DNA of 29,289 nucleotides from an uncultured Erysipelotrichaceae bacterium (GCA_937874965.1 CALNCD010000148.1:1-29289), one strand, 5' to 3'; shown: positions 1 to 8,429, counted from the first letter of the stretch. Numbers and translations: made by a program. Notes: generated from the sequence alone by a model not told the origin.

Positions 1-98
1 ATACGATTGGCTTTGAATTAGTTAAAGTTGCTCGAGCAATTCATCCGATGGAACTGGTAAATAATTCAAAAGTTATTTTGATTTACAGAAAAAAGTAA
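1..98 (+). CDS. C-terminal end of an unidentified protein (partial)
   Basis: The frame beginning at base 3 is open to a TAA at 96-98 and encodes the last 31 residues of a protein that starts outside the window. The tail is mixed hydrophobic and basic and ends in RKK. I do not recognise the family. The stop codon directly abuts the ATG of the following lipoprotein gene at 99, so the two are probably co-transcribed and translationally coupled. Confidence 0.55.
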   Translation, partial: TIGFELVKVARAIHPMELVNNSKVILIYRKK

Positions 99-1193
99 AT
101 GAAAAAGTTAATAGTTATTGCTTTGTTCCTATCTGTATTGGGGTGTCAGAAGAAGAAAGAAGAACCGTTGAATTTGAATTACACGCTAGCGACGATAAAA
201 ACCTCGTTCGATAAAGAGAGTGCTACAATTCTCCTTTATGACAGTGATTTGAATGAAGTCGGTCAATTATACCTTCCCTATGCTGAATTAGGTGTTGGAC
301 GATTGTTTAAGATGGGCCGGAATGGAAATTCTATTTCTGTGATTCCTTTCGGAAAGAACCATGAATATGATACTCGAAAAGTATTAGAACTGGATACTCA
401 GACATTGGGTGTTAAAGTCTTTGATCTTGATCGAAACAATATAGTGATGTCGGCGATTTCTGAAAAGTATATCTATGCCGGCAGTAATTTGAATTCAGTT
501 TCGTATCTGTCACAGCTTAATCGGGAAACGGGCGAAGTGAAGGAAATAGAATATGATATGTACCAGATGGTATCCCATATCTATGCGTGTGAGGGATCAG
601 TCATCGTCTTTCGTATTCATTTGATGTATCAGGATGAACAACGAGGGGTAAACACAGCTCGGCCAGAATTATTGTTTTACGATGAGGCATTGAATCTCTT
701 GCATTCGCTGGATCTCAGCAATTATGGGTCAAATCTGCTGAATGCTGCCTTTGTCGGTCATGATCTCTATGTGCCGTTACAGTCTGAATTATATACAGAT
801 AATCAAATTGAACAGGCACCATCGTCTGAAATACTGAAGATAAATACGGACACCTACGAGACCAGGGCGATTGATATTGGCGTGAAAGGTTCTAAACAGG
901 TTGAGTATTATAATGGCAAGCTTTATGTTTTGAGTGCGACGATACCAAACATCAAGGAAAGCTACCTTACTGTTGTGGATCCCCTCACGGAAAGTATCGA
1001 AGAACAGATTGATCTAGGTCATCAAATCGATCAGTTTGAAATCAATCAAGATGCCCTGTATGCATCGGGTGAAAATGAAGAATTATTCAAGTTTTCCATC
1101 CTGGACGGGTTTGAATTGGTGAAGTCGATTCAGTTGAAAGCGACAGATGACGAGTTTTATCCGACAATGTTTTTGAAGAATAGTGAAGACTAG
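99..1193 (+). CDS. Putative lipoprotein, possible beta-propeller
   Basis: A 364-residue exported protein. The N-terminus is a short lipoprotein signal (MKK, a hydrophobic run, then VLGC with the lipidated cysteine at residue 16), followed by a charged KKKEE linker, so it should be tethered to the outer face of the membrane. The rest is beta-rich and seems to repeat a pattern of short strands with phrases such as 'ILKINTDTYETRAIDIG' and 'LTVVDPLTESIEEQIDLG', as in YVTN or NHL-like beta-propellers. This is a fold impression, not a family assignment. The start codon follows the upstream stop without a gap and has no clear Shine-Dalgarno sequence, so coupling to the upstream gene is likely. A terminator at 1202-1224 closes the unit. 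Function is unknown; a binding or sensing role is only a guess. Confidence 0.7.
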   Translation: MKKLIVIALFLSVLGCQKKKEEPLNLNYTLATIKTSFDKESATILLYDSDLNEVGQLYLPYAELGVGRLFKMGRNGNSISVIPFGKNHEYDTRKVLELDTQTLGVKVFDLDRNNIVMSAISEKYIYAGSNLNSVSYLSQLNRETGEVKEIEYDMYQMVSHIYACEGSVIVFRIHLMYQDEQRGVNTARPELLFYDEALNLLHSLDLSNYGSNLLNAAFVGHDLYVPLQSELYTDNQIEQAPSSEILKINTDTYETRAIDIGVKGSKQVEYYNGKLYVLSATIPNIKESYLTVVDPLTESIEEQIDLGHQIDQFEINQDALYASGENEELFKFSILDGFELVKSIQLKATDDEFYPTMFLKNSED

Positions 1194-1201
1194 AGACAAT
1201 G

Positions 1202-1224
1202 AAGACGGAATGAATCCGTCTTTT
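1202..1224 (+). terminator. Rho-independent terminator after the lipoprotein gene
   Basis: AAGACGGA at 1202-1209 pairs perfectly with TCCGTCTT at 1215-1222 around a 5-nt loop. The T run is short (1221-1224), so the terminator may be leaky. It separates the lipoprotein unit from murA. Confidence 0.65.
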
Positions 1225-1261
1225 GCATCACATCAACCTCAATGGAATTCGTGCTACTCAC

Positions 1262-1290
1262 TTTTTGTTTGCCATCGCTTCATGTATAAT
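1262..1290 (+). promoter_or_regulatory. Probable murA promoter
   Basis: A perfect TATAAT lies at 1285-1290. A weak -35 (TTTTTG, 1262-1267) sits 17 nt upstream of it. The predicted transcript start would leave a very short leader carrying the GAAGGAG ribosome binding site at 1297-1303. Confidence 0.5.
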
Positions 1291-1309
1291 AGAACAGAAG
1301 GAGTGCCTT

Positions 1310-2584
1310 ATGTCAGATATCTTAAAAATCGAAGGTGGCCATCCATTGAATGGAACAGTCACGATCAGTGGTGCTAAGAATGCCACGGTTGCTTTAATAC
1401 CTGCTGCTATTCTTGCGCTGAAGGGTGAAATCAATATTTTCAATGTGCCCGATATCGATGATGTCGAGTCGTTAACTGCGTTGTTGAATTATATGAATGT
1501 GAAGACAGAGAGTGATGAAGGAGGGCATATCCGAATCGACGTTTCTGGAATGAACTATATGGATCTTGATCATCCAGCTGCTACAAAGCTCAGAGCATCC
1601 TATTATTTTATGGGAGCACTGTTGGGGAAATACAAGAAAGTAAGAATGAAGATGCCTGGAGGCTGTTATCTTGGGCCGCGTCCAATCGATCTTCATCTCA
1701 AGGGGTTTGAAGCCTTAGGGGCGAGTGTCGACTTCAGTGGCGGGTGGTACAATATTACTGCCGAAAAACTGATCGGGAGCAAGATCTACCTGGATGTTGC
1801 TTCAGTCGGTGCTACAATCAATATTATCCTGGCTGCCGTTTATGCAGAGGGAAAGACGACCATTGAGAATGCAGCAAAAGAGCCGGAGATTGTCGATGTC
1901 GCGAACTTCCTGAATAAAATGGGTGCCAAGATTCGTGGCGCGGGAACCAATGTGATCACAGTTGAAGGTGTGGATGAGTTGGTCGGTACAAGTCATGAAA
2001 TCATCCCGGATCGGATTGAAGCGGGAACGTACATTATCATCGCCGCTGCCGCTGCTGAGAAAATGACTATCGAGAATATAATTCCTCAGCACTTGGAAGC
2101 AATGTTATCCAAATTGGTCGAGATGGGAGTCAAGATGGATGTCGGGATTGATTATGTAACGGTTGAGGGAATGCAACCGATGCAGGCTGTGGATATCCAG
2201 ACGCTTTCATACCCTGGATTCGCAACAGATCTTCAGCAGCCGTTGACTACATTATTAACGCAGGCTTTCGGGAGTTCCACGGTCAAGGAGACTATTTATA
2301 CCGAGCGTTTTAAACATTGCACAGAGCTGATGCGGATGGGTGCAAATGTACAGCTTTCATATGCGATGGCTTCTATAACCGGTCCGACACCACTGTATGG
2401 TACGGATGTTGTTGCAACGGATCTGCGCTGCGGGGCAAGCCTTGTGATTGCGGGTCTGATTGCCAGCGGGGTTACGGCAATCCACGATGTCTATCATATT
2501 GACAGAGGGTACGATTCACTGGATGAGAAGCTGACCAGGCTTGGTGCTACGATTTGGCGGGAGAAGGAAGAAACTTCACATTAG
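1310..2584 (+). CDS. murA: UDP-N-acetylglucosamine 1-carboxyvinyltransferase MurA
   Basis: This enzyme transfers enolpyruvate from PEP to UDP-GlcNAc, the first committed cytoplasmic step of peptidoglycan synthesis and the target of fosfomycin. The protein has 424 residues, close to the usual 417-430. Conserved features include GAKNA near residues 21-25, and MPGGCYLGPRP, whose Cys119 corresponds to the catalytic, fosfomycin-reactive cysteine. The frame is open further upstream to 1223, but the ATG at 1310 is preceded six bases earlier by GAAGGAG and gives the family's normal N-terminus, so I chose it. The gene is monocistronic by appearance. In Bacillus a murA copy lies between ywzB and mbl; here ywzB and mbl are 25 kb away, so this copy is outside that context. 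Confidence 0.95.
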   Translation: MSDILKIEGGHPLNGTVTISGAKNATVALIPAAILALKGEINIFNVPDIDDVESLTALLNYMNVKTESDEGGHIRIDVSGMNYMDLDHPAATKLRASYYFMGALLGKYKKVRMKMPGGCYLGPRPIDLHLKGFEALGASVDFSGGWYNITAEKLIGSKIYLDVASVGATINIILAAVYAEGKTTIENAAKEPEIVDVANFLNKMGAKIRGAGTNVITVEGVDELVGTSHEIIPDRIEAGTYIIIAAAAAEKMTIENIIPQHLEAMLSKLVEMGVKMDVGIDYVTVEGMQPMQAVDIQTLSYPGFATDLQQPLTTLLTQAFGSSTVKETIYTERFKHCTELMRMGANVQLSYAMASITGPTPLYGTDVVATDLRCGASLVIAGLIASGVTAIHDVYHIDRGYDSLDEKLTRLGATIWREKEETSH

Positions 2585-2690
2585 CGCTGTTTTTGGTAAA
2601 TGAAGGATTACTTTGTGAAATAATAATCTCTTTAATACAATCTTTCCTCTTGACTTGAATGGATAGAATAAAGAAAGTTAGAGTGCACTA

Positions 2691-2766
2691 AAAAACCATG
2701 TTTTCTCAGATAGTCTGGTGAAGATATGGTTTTTCTCTATGGTATGATATCACTACGGAGGCGATA
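2691..2766 (+). promoter_or_regulatory. Hairpin and candidate -10 in the murA-pflB gap
   Basis: AAAAACCAT (2691-2699) pairs with ATGGTTTTT (2726-2734) across a 26-nt loop, giving a stem with a U-rich tail that could terminate murA transcripts. A -10-like TATGAT follows at 2743-2748 without a convincing -35. GGAGG then lies about eight bases before the pflB ATG. A TTGTGAAA half-site at 2613-2620 resembles half of a Rex operator but has no proper partner half. Confidence 0.4.
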
Positions 2767-2769
2767 GTA

Positions 2770-4995
2770 ATGTTTAAACAATGGGATACCTTTAAAGGTG
2801 ACAAGTGGAAAAATGAAATTGATGTTCGCGACTTTATTCAAAACAATCTGACGGTATACGAAGGGGATGATTCATTCCTGGAAGCTACGACGGAAAACAC
2901 GGACAGACTGTGGGAAAAGTCAAAGGCATTACTCAAGGAAGAAATCAAGAAAGGTGTTCTGGACATTGATGTTGATCATATTTCAGGCATCAACAATTTT
3001 GATCCTGGTTATATTATCAAAGAAGATGAAGTCATTGTCGGTCTGCAGAGTGACGCTCCCCTTAAGCGTGTCATTAATCCTTACGGTGGTATTCGTTTAG
3101 TTGAGTCCATCATGAAGTTCTATGATTACCCGCTCGATCCTAAGATGGATGAATTCTTCAATAAATACACAAAGACGCATAATCAGGGTGTTTTTGATGC
3201 GTACACTCCTGAAATCCGTGCGGCTCGTCATACAGGCTTGCTGACTGGACTTCCAGATGCGTATGGACGTGGACGTATTATCGGGGATTACCGTCGTATT
3301 ACATTGTATGGAATTGACCGTTTGGTTGCGGAAAAGAAAAAGGACCTTGCAGCTGTTACAACGATTAATTCAGAAACAATTCAATTGCGCGAAGAAATCA
3401 ACGAACAGATTCGTGCCTTGCAGGATATCAAGAAGATGGCTGCAACGTATGGCTTTGATATTTCAGAACCGGCGACGAATGCGACTGAAGCGGTGCAATG
3501 GCTGTACTTCGGCTACTTGGCTGCCATCAAAGAAAACAATGGAGCCGCAATGAGTCTTGGACGTACATCAACCTTCTTGGATATTTATTTTGAAAAGGAT
3601 TTGGCGGCTGGAACATTAACTGAAAAACAAGCTCAGGAAATTATTGATCAGTTCGTTATGAAGTTACGTTTAGCGCGTCATTTAAGAACAAAAGAGTATG
3701 ATGACCTATTTGCCGGGGATCCGACCTGGGTTACAGAATCCATTTCCGGTATCGGTGAGGATGGACGTGCATTGGTTACGAAGAATTCATTCCGTTACCT
3801 GCATACATTGACCAATCTTGGACCTGCTCCGGAACCGAATATGACTGTGCTTTGGTCAGAACAGTTACCGCTTAAGTTCAAGCAGTACTGTGCAAAGATG
3901 TCGATCCAGACAGGTGCACTGCAGTATGAAAATGATGATATCATGCGTCCTATTTATGGAGACGACTATGGAATCGCATGCTGTGTTTCTGCGATGAAGA
4001 TCGGGAAGCAGATGCAGTATTTCGGTGCACGAACCAATATTGCGAAAGCGCTTCTCTATTCAATCAATGGCGGTGTGGATGAAGTGAAGAACGAAAAAGT
4101 TGTTGAAGGCTTTGAACCTATCATGGATGAAGTCCTTGACTTTGATAAGGTTATGGGTGTTTATGATCTGATGTTGCAGAAGGTTGCTGGCATTTATGTC
4201 GATACGATGAACATCATCCATTACATGCATGATAAATATGCGTATGAAAAGGGTCAAATGGCTTTACATGATACGGATGTTGAACGTTTGATGGCTTTCG
4301 GTATTGCTGGACTTTCAGTGGTTGCTGACTCACTTTCTGCTATTAAATATGCGAAAGTTAAACCGATCCGTAATGAAGATGGTTTAGTTGTTGATTATGA
4401 TGTTGAGGGTGATTTCCCTAAATATGGAAATGATGATGACCGTGTCGATGATATCGCGGTTGACATCACCACTCGTTTCTCTAACTACTTGAAGCAACAT
4501 CCATTGATTCGTAATGCGAAACATACGTTATCTGTATTGACCATTACGTCGAATGTTGTTTATGGTAAAAAGACAGGGACAACTCCAGATGGCCGTAAGG
4601 CTGGAGAACCATTTGCACCAGGTGCTAATCCGATGCATGGACGTGATTCAAGCGGAGCTCTTGCGTCCTTGAATTCTGTGGCTAAGATTCCTTATGAAAC
4701 ATGCTGCCAGGATGGTATTTCAAATACATTCTCCATCGTTCCTCAGGTTCTTGGTAAGAACCTTGAAGAACGGGTCAACAACTGTGTCAATGTTCTGGAT
4801 GGCTATTTCATCCAGAAAGCACATCACCTGAATGTCAATGTCCTTGATCGTTCTGTATTGGAAGCAGCTATGGCTAATCCTGAACAGTACCCTCAATTGA
4901 CAATCCGGGTTTCTGGATATGCGGTAAACTTCGTTCGACTTACAAAAGAACAACAAAAAGAAGTCATCAGCCGTACATTCCATGACGCAATCTAG
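2770..4995 (+). CDS. pflB: Formate C-acetyltransferase (pyruvate formate-lyase)
   Basis: This glycyl-radical enzyme converts pyruvate and CoA to acetyl-CoA and formate during anaerobic fermentation. The protein has 741 residues, normal for PflB. The adjacent active-site cysteines are Cys404-Cys405 in the motif GIACCVSAM. The radical-bearing glycine is Gly716 in RVSGYAV near the C-terminus. The N-terminal PFL domain and C-terminal glycine-radical domain are both complete. A GGAGG sequence lies upstream of the ATG. The stop overlaps the start of the activase gene pflA, so the enzyme and its activator are made from one message. An oxygen-sensitive enzyme of this kind points to a fermentative, at least facultatively anaerobic host. 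Confidence 0.97.
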   Translation: MFKQWDTFKGDKWKNEIDVRDFIQNNLTVYEGDDSFLEATTENTDRLWEKSKALLKEEIKKGVLDIDVDHISGINNFDPGYIIKEDEVIVGLQSDAPLKRVINPYGGIRLVESIMKFYDYPLDPKMDEFFNKYTKTHNQGVFDAYTPEIRAARHTGLLTGLPDAYGRGRIIGDYRRITLYGIDRLVAEKKKDLAAVTTINSETIQLREEINEQIRALQDIKKMAATYGFDISEPATNATEAVQWLYFGYLAAIKENNGAAMSLGRTSTFLDIYFEKDLAAGTLTEKQAQEIIDQFVMKLRLARHLRTKEYDDLFAGDPTWVTESISGIGEDGRALVTKNSFRYLHTLTNLGPAPEPNMTVLWSEQLPLKFKQYCAKMSIQTGALQYENDDIMRPIYGDDYGIACCVSAMKIGKQMQYFGARTNIAKALLYSINGGVDEVKNEKVVEGFEPIMDEVLDFDKVMGVYDLMLQKVAGIYVDTMNIIHYMHDKYAYEKGQMALHDTDVERLMAFGIAGLSVVADSLSAIKYAKVKPIRNEDGLVVDYDVEGDFPKYGNDDDRVDDIAVDITTRFSNYLKQHPLIRNAKHTLSVLTITSNVVYGKKTGTTPDGRKAGEPFAPGANPMHGRDSSGALASLNSVAKIPYETCCQDGISNTFSIVPQVLGKNLEERVNNCVNVLDGYFIQKAHHLNVNVLDRSVLEAAMANPEQYPQLTIRVSGYAVNFVRLTKEQQKEVISRTFHDAI

Positions 4996-5719
4996 CGAGC
5001 TAGGATACATTCGGAAAATTGAAACAATGGGCATGGTGGATGGTCCGGGAGTGCGAACAATTCTGTTCCTTTCCGGCTGTCCACTTCGCTGTCTTTTCTG
5101 TCATAATCCAGACATGTGGACAACGAAAGCCGGCGATCAGATTTCGGTTGATGAGGTTATCGCCAAATTAAAGCGGTATAAGCCCTATTACGGAAAAGAT
5201 GGCGGGGTGACCTTCTGCGGCGGTGAACCGCTGACGCAGCCCAAGTTCCTGATTGCCTTGATGAAGCGCTGCAAGGAAGAGGGCATCAGTACGTGCCTGG
5301 ATACTTCAGGCTATGGTCAGGTTGATACATTCGATGAAATTTTGAGTTTAACGGATGTTATCTTGTATGACATCAAGGGACTGGATCCAGACAAATACAA
5401 GGCCATGACCGCTCAACCCATTGAAGTAACCAATACGTTTCTGGCTAAAGCGCAGAATTATGATCTCTCCATCTGGATCCGTGTGGTCATTATTCCGGAT
5501 TACAATGATACCTATATCTATATGGATCAGCTGGCTGAGTATATCGGTCATCTTAAACGGATTGATCGCGTTGAGCTGCTGCCCTATCATACGTTGGGTG
5601 TCAATAAATACGAAACGATTAATATGAAGTATCCGTTGGAAGGGGTCAAGGCTATGGATAAAACCAAATGCCAGGAACTTGAAGACTACCTGAATCGGAA
5701 ACTTGGATTAAAAGACTAG
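4982..5719 (+). CDS. pflA: Pyruvate formate-lyase activating enzyme
   Basis: A radical SAM enzyme that uses a [4Fe-4S] cluster and S-adenosylmethionine to install the glycyl radical on PflB. The CxxxCxxC cluster motif is Cys33-Cys37-Cys40 (CPLRCLFC), preceded by the family signature MVDGPGVR. The glycine-rich GGVTFCGGEP segment expected for SAM binding follows. The length of 245 residues is typical. The ATG at 4982 lies 14 nt inside pflB and has no clear ribosome binding site, suggesting translation by re-initiation after PflB. The N-terminal length before DGPG matches E. coli PflA, which supports this start. Confidence 0.95.
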   Translation: MTQSSELGYIRKIETMGMVDGPGVRTILFLSGCPLRCLFCHNPDMWTTKAGDQISVDEVIAKLKRYKPYYGKDGGVTFCGGEPLTQPKFLIALMKRCKEEGISTCLDTSGYGQVDTFDEILSLTDVILYDIKGLDPDKYKAMTAQPIEVTNTFLAKAQNYDLSIWIRVVIIPDYNDTYIYMDQLAEYIGHLKRIDRVELLPYHTLGVNKYETINMKYPLEGVKAMDKTKCQELEDYLNRKLGLKD

Positions 5720-5744
5720 AACCTGAGGGAAATCAGGTTTTTTT
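5720..5744 (+). terminator. Terminator of the pflB-pflA operon
   Basis: AACCTGA at 5720-5726 pairs with TCAGGTT at 5733-5739 around GGGAAA, followed by a seven-base T run (5738-5744). It starts immediately after the pflA stop. Confidence 0.85.
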
Positions 5745-5755
5745 GAAATCGGGAA

Positions 5756-5785
5756 TTCGACAAGCTGGGAAGGACATGCTATAGT
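5756..5785 (+). promoter_or_regulatory. Promoter of the metallophosphoesterase gene
   Basis: TTCGAC (5756-5761), an 18-nt spacer and an extended -10 TGCTATAGT (5777-5785). The leader to the ATG at 5839 is about 47 nt and carries AGGAGG. Confidence 0.6.
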
Positions 5786-5838
5786 TGAGTACAGATTTGT
5801 AAGAACAGTTCGTTTTTAAGCAATCATCAGGAGGTTCT

Positions 5839-6702
5839 ATGGAAATTGCAGTTATTGCTGACCTTCATGGCAACTATGAGGCGTTTAAGGCTTGTGTCAG
5901 CTACCTGGCGAACAGAAGCATTGAAGCCATTCTTTTTTTAGGCGACTATGTGGGAGAATTCGGATTTCCCCAGCAGACGATGGCATTGCTGAAACAGCTA
6001 GATGAAAGCTATACGTGTCACTGGATCAAAGGCAACAAGGAAGACTATTGGCTGAAACAGCAGGCGTCATCTGAAGCATTATGGAAAGAATATGATTCCA
6101 CAACAGGATCTCTCTACTACACCTATCATCAGCTTACCCCGGATGACCTGGCATTCTTTGCTTCTTTGCCGATTACACGCGATGTTCATTTCCCGGGATA
6201 CCCTCCCATTACGCTATGCCATGGCTCGCCTTTGAAGGTTAATCAGCCTTTGCTGATTAACGATGAGGACACACAGCGGATACTTGCATCTTGTCCTGGT
6301 GATTTAATCGTGTGTGGTCATACCCATATCCAGCAAGTCATAACCGGCAACAACCGCCGTGCGATTAATCCTGGTTCTATTGGTGTTCCGCTCTATAGTC
6401 AGCAGAAGACTCAATTTATGATTCTTCATGGCGAAGAGGGTCAATGGCGAGAAGAATTTATCTCCTTGAATTATGCGATGGAACTGGAAATAGAACGGCT
6501 CTCTCAAAGCGGATTGTCCCTGTATGCACCTTACTGGACGAAGACGACAATTCAGATTCTGCGTCATGGCAATGACTCTCATGCCCGTGTTCTCAGTCTC
6601 GCAATGGCTTATTGCGAACAGGAGAGAGGTGAATGTATCTGGCCCTTCATTCCTGAAATTTACTGGGAAAGGGCATATCGAGAACTCTATGAGAAGAAGT
6701 AG
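5839..6702 (+). CDS. Calcineurin-like metallophosphoesterase, YfcE/MJ0936 type
   Basis: A 287-residue cytoplasmic protein with the dinuclear-metal phosphoesterase motifs in order: D8-x-H10 (ADLHGN), GDYVG with Asp36, GN at 65-66, H128 (CHGS), and the GHTH pair His161 and His163, then NPGSIG. These are the expected metal ligands, so it is probably an active phosphodiesterase or phosphatase; its substrate cannot be read from sequence. The usual GNHD/E motif reads GNKED, so the general-acid histidine is replaced by lysine. YfcE-type enzymes also lack that histidine. The C-terminal 90 residues or so extend beyond the minimal domain. Its own promoter and a clear AGGAGG site precede it, and the next gene also has its own promoter. 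Confidence 0.85.
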   Translation: MEIAVIADLHGNYEAFKACVSYLANRSIEAILFLGDYVGEFGFPQQTMALLKQLDESYTCHWIKGNKEDYWLKQQASSEALWKEYDSTTGSLYYTYHQLTPDDLAFFASLPITRDVHFPGYPPITLCHGSPLKVNQPLLINDEDTQRILASCPGDLIVCGHTHIQQVITGNNRRAINPGSIGVPLYSQQKTQFMILHGEEGQWREEFISLNYAMELEIERLSQSGLSLYAPYWTKTTIQILRHGNDSHARVLSLAMAYCEQERGECIWPFIPEIYWERAYRELYEKK

Positions 6703-6719
6703 GGAAAAATCAGCGTGCG

Positions 6720-6747
6720 TTGCATTCTTGAATGAATCCGATATAAT
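6720..6747 (+). promoter_or_regulatory. Promoter of the two-repeat lipoprotein gene
   Basis: TTGCAT (6720-6725), a 16-nt spacer and a perfect TATAAT (6742-6747). The AGGAG ribosome binding site at 6761-6765 lies inside a 10-nt palindrome, AGGAGCTCCT, directly before the ATG. Confidence 0.7.
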
Positions 6748-6770
6748 GAGTATATGAAACAGGAGCTCCT

Positions 6771-7658
6771 ATGAAGAAAACCATTCAATCATTAATAAGC
6801 CTGATGATGATTTTTTCCCTGCTGATTGGCTGTACATCCAAAAAGGCAAGTGAACCGATTGTCTACAATTCTGATCTGACTATCAATTACGTCTATCATG
6901 AAACAACAGAGAATCATCTGATTGCTTTTGTCCTGGAAAATATATCGGCCAAGAAGATCTCAGAAGCAGAATTTTTACTGGTCGGGTATGACCGTTCTGG
7001 CAAAGTCATCAACGCTTCTTCCCCTGTCAAGAACATCAAGGTCAATGATGCTGGTCTGGATGTCGGTTCGAAGAAACTTTTTCACGTCGGAGATAGCGGG
7101 ATAGAAGACTCAGTATATTATCGGATTATTGTTTATCGGCTGACCTTTGCGGATGCCAGTGTCTGGAAGTTTGACAGCTATGATCGCTGGTCAGAAGAAC
7201 TGCCCTCTACCCTTGATGTCAATGCTGAACAAAGTGAGCAGCAAAGCAAGATAGAAGCAGGGCTGGCGGCTATTCAGATTCCTGAGAATGTCGCTGTCAC
7301 ATCCATTAGTCAGACGACCCTGAAGACAGACTATCCTGATCAAGGAATAGAACTGAAATTGGAAAATCTGACGGATCGCACGATTACCAATGTTGTCCTG
7401 CTTGTTTCAATGTTTGATGAAAATAGTCTTCCGATCAGTGTTCCCAAGGATAATCAGACTTTGGCCAGCAATATCAAGAAATTGCCGTATGCCTATGTCA
7501 TCAAGCCTAAGGAAGCCACCGGGCAGTTGAGCGCTGATCAGTTCTTTGTCTTGAATACCAGGAAATTCAATGCAATCGTCTTTGAGGTTACATTTGATGA
7601 TGGCAGTGTATGGACGAATACGAATGCCATTTATTGGATTCATCAAATTCCACAATAA
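6771..7658 (+). CDS. Putative lipoprotein with two tandem FxVxxDD/ASVW repeats
   Basis: A 295-residue exported protein. The signal peptide ends in the lipobox LIGC with lipidated Cys21. The mature part appears to be an internal duplication: residues about 36-141 and 177-289 share a pattern of extended strands (AFVLENIS against ELKLENLT), a middle segment starting with VGYDRSG or VSMFDEN, and an end motif FADASVWKFDSYDRW against FDDGSVWTNTNAIYW. A glutamine-rich linker (about 150-168) separates them. This arrangement recalls small FxLxN-type immunoglobulin-like domains of Firmicute lipoproteins such as DUF5780, but I cannot confirm the family. It has its own promoter. Function is unknown. Confidence 0.65.
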   Translation: MKKTIQSLISLMMIFSLLIGCTSKKASEPIVYNSDLTINYVYHETTENHLIAFVLENISAKKISEAEFLLVGYDRSGKVINASSPVKNIKVNDAGLDVGSKKLFHVGDSGIEDSVYYRIIVYRLTFADASVWKFDSYDRWSEELPSTLDVNAEQSEQQSKIEAGLAAIQIPENVAVTSISQTTLKTDYPDQGIELKLENLTDRTITNVVLLVSMFDENSLPISVPKDNQTLASNIKKLPYAYVIKPKEATGQLSADQFFVLNTRKFNAIVFEVTFDDGSVWTNTNAIYWIHQIPQ

Positions 7659-7753
7659 AATAAAAGGCATGAATCCATAAGAAGAACACTAAAAAACAGT
7701 GAATAGATCTATTTTAATCATAGAAAATATGAAGATAATAGGGAGGATTAACT

Positions 7754-7942
7754 ATGAAAGATTCGACATTAAATATTATCAGTAAGTGTATATTTGTTTT
7801 ATTTGGATTAGTTGTAATTGGTTACTCGTATATTAATCAATACTTAAAGCCTGAGACGATTGCTTTTGTGTTGTTCTTCCTGTTTATTGTTGAAACCGCT
7901 GTGTCGCAGAAGCGAATCACAATAGCGCAGCAGAAACGTTAA
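7754..7942 (+). CDS. Small two-helix membrane protein
   Basis: A 62-residue protein with two predicted membrane helices, about residues 9-27 and 36-50, and a basic tail (QKRITIAQQKR) that would lie in the cytoplasm. A strong GGGAGG ribosome binding site sits eight bases before the ATG, and a good terminator follows at 7955-7980, so the short gene is credible. I do not recognise the family. The 95-nt gap upstream has a -10-like GATAAT at 7734-7739 but no convincing -35. Confidence 0.65.
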   Translation: MKDSTLNIISKCIFVLFGLVVIGYSYINQYLKPETIAFVLFFLFIVETAVSQKRITIAQQKR

Positions 7943-7954
7943 ACCAAACCATTG

Positions 7955-7980
7955 AAAGGATCCTTGGATGGATCCTTTTT
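7955..7980 (+). terminator. Terminator after the small membrane protein gene
   Basis: AAAGGATCC (7955-7963) pairs perfectly with GGATCCTTT (7970-7978) around TTGGAT, ending in five Ts. The probable group II intron remnant begins directly downstream. Confidence 0.88.
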
Positions 7981-7981
7981 C

Positions 7982-8402
7982 GTGTTTGATGGCATGTTGC
8001 CAAGCCGAAGCGTTGAGAGAAATGCCATCACCTAACAGACATGGAAGGAAATCAAGGGTGGCGGATAAGATGGATAATTCGTATGGAAAAGCGGAAGTTC
8101 GAAAGTCAGGATAATCTCATGCGTTAGGATGGCCGTTTCAAAGACAGGTAAAGGAACTTAACCCATGAAGATCTGTATCGATGTCTATATAAAAGTATTC
8201 AATGAGAAACAAGAATGCTGGAAGGGTGCAGATTGCAGCTGATGTCATAGCAGTAGTGAAGTTGCAGGTAACTGACTGGAGGGCAAAACTAGAAGGACAT
8301 GATTCCAAGATGATAATTTCAGGAGCCTATATGAAAAACGTACCTACGGTTCTGTGAGAGCAAGAAAGTTGGATGAATTGCTCAACTTTCTAGCTACTCG
8401 AT
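7982..8402 (+). mobile_element. Probable ORF-less, degenerate group II intron
   Basis: This 420-nt segment has no credible gene but looks like structured ribozyme RNA. At the 3' end, 8323-8352 resembles domain V: GAGCC and the closing GGTTC pair, the catalytic AGC is present at 8324-8326, a GAAA-type loop follows, and the right strand reads CTACGGTTC. One G expected after GAGCC is missing and the hairpin is about 30 rather than 34 nt, suggesting decay. A domain VI-like hairpin follows (AGAAAGTTG 8363-8371 with CAACTTTCT 8383-8391), then CTACTCGAT ending near 8402, a plausible 3' splice site. At the 5' side, GATGGCAT (7988-7995) pairs with ATGCCATC (8022-8029), as in a domain I stem. No maturase is encoded. 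The 5' boundary is uncertain; GTGTTTG at 7982 would be an imperfect match to GTGYG. Confidence 0.68.
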
Positions 8403-8429
8403 TGCTTGAGAAACGAAGAATGCTATGGT
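8402..8429 (+). promoter_or_regulatory. Promoter of the ACT/UPF0210 operon
   Basis: TTGCTT (8402-8407), a 16-nt spacer and an extended -10 TGCTATGGT (8421-8429). The -35 begins exactly at the predicted 3' end of the group II intron remnant. Confidence 0.5.

Noticed and set aside
1223..1309. N-terminal extension of MurA from an ATG at 1223
   Set aside because: It would start inside the upstream terminator and span the murA promoter; the ATG at 1310 has a proper ribosome binding site and normal family length.
2613..2640. TTGTGAAA ... ATACAA as a Rex operator before pflB
   Set aside because: Only one half-site matches; the partner half is missing at the proper spacing, so redox control by Rex is not supported by this site.
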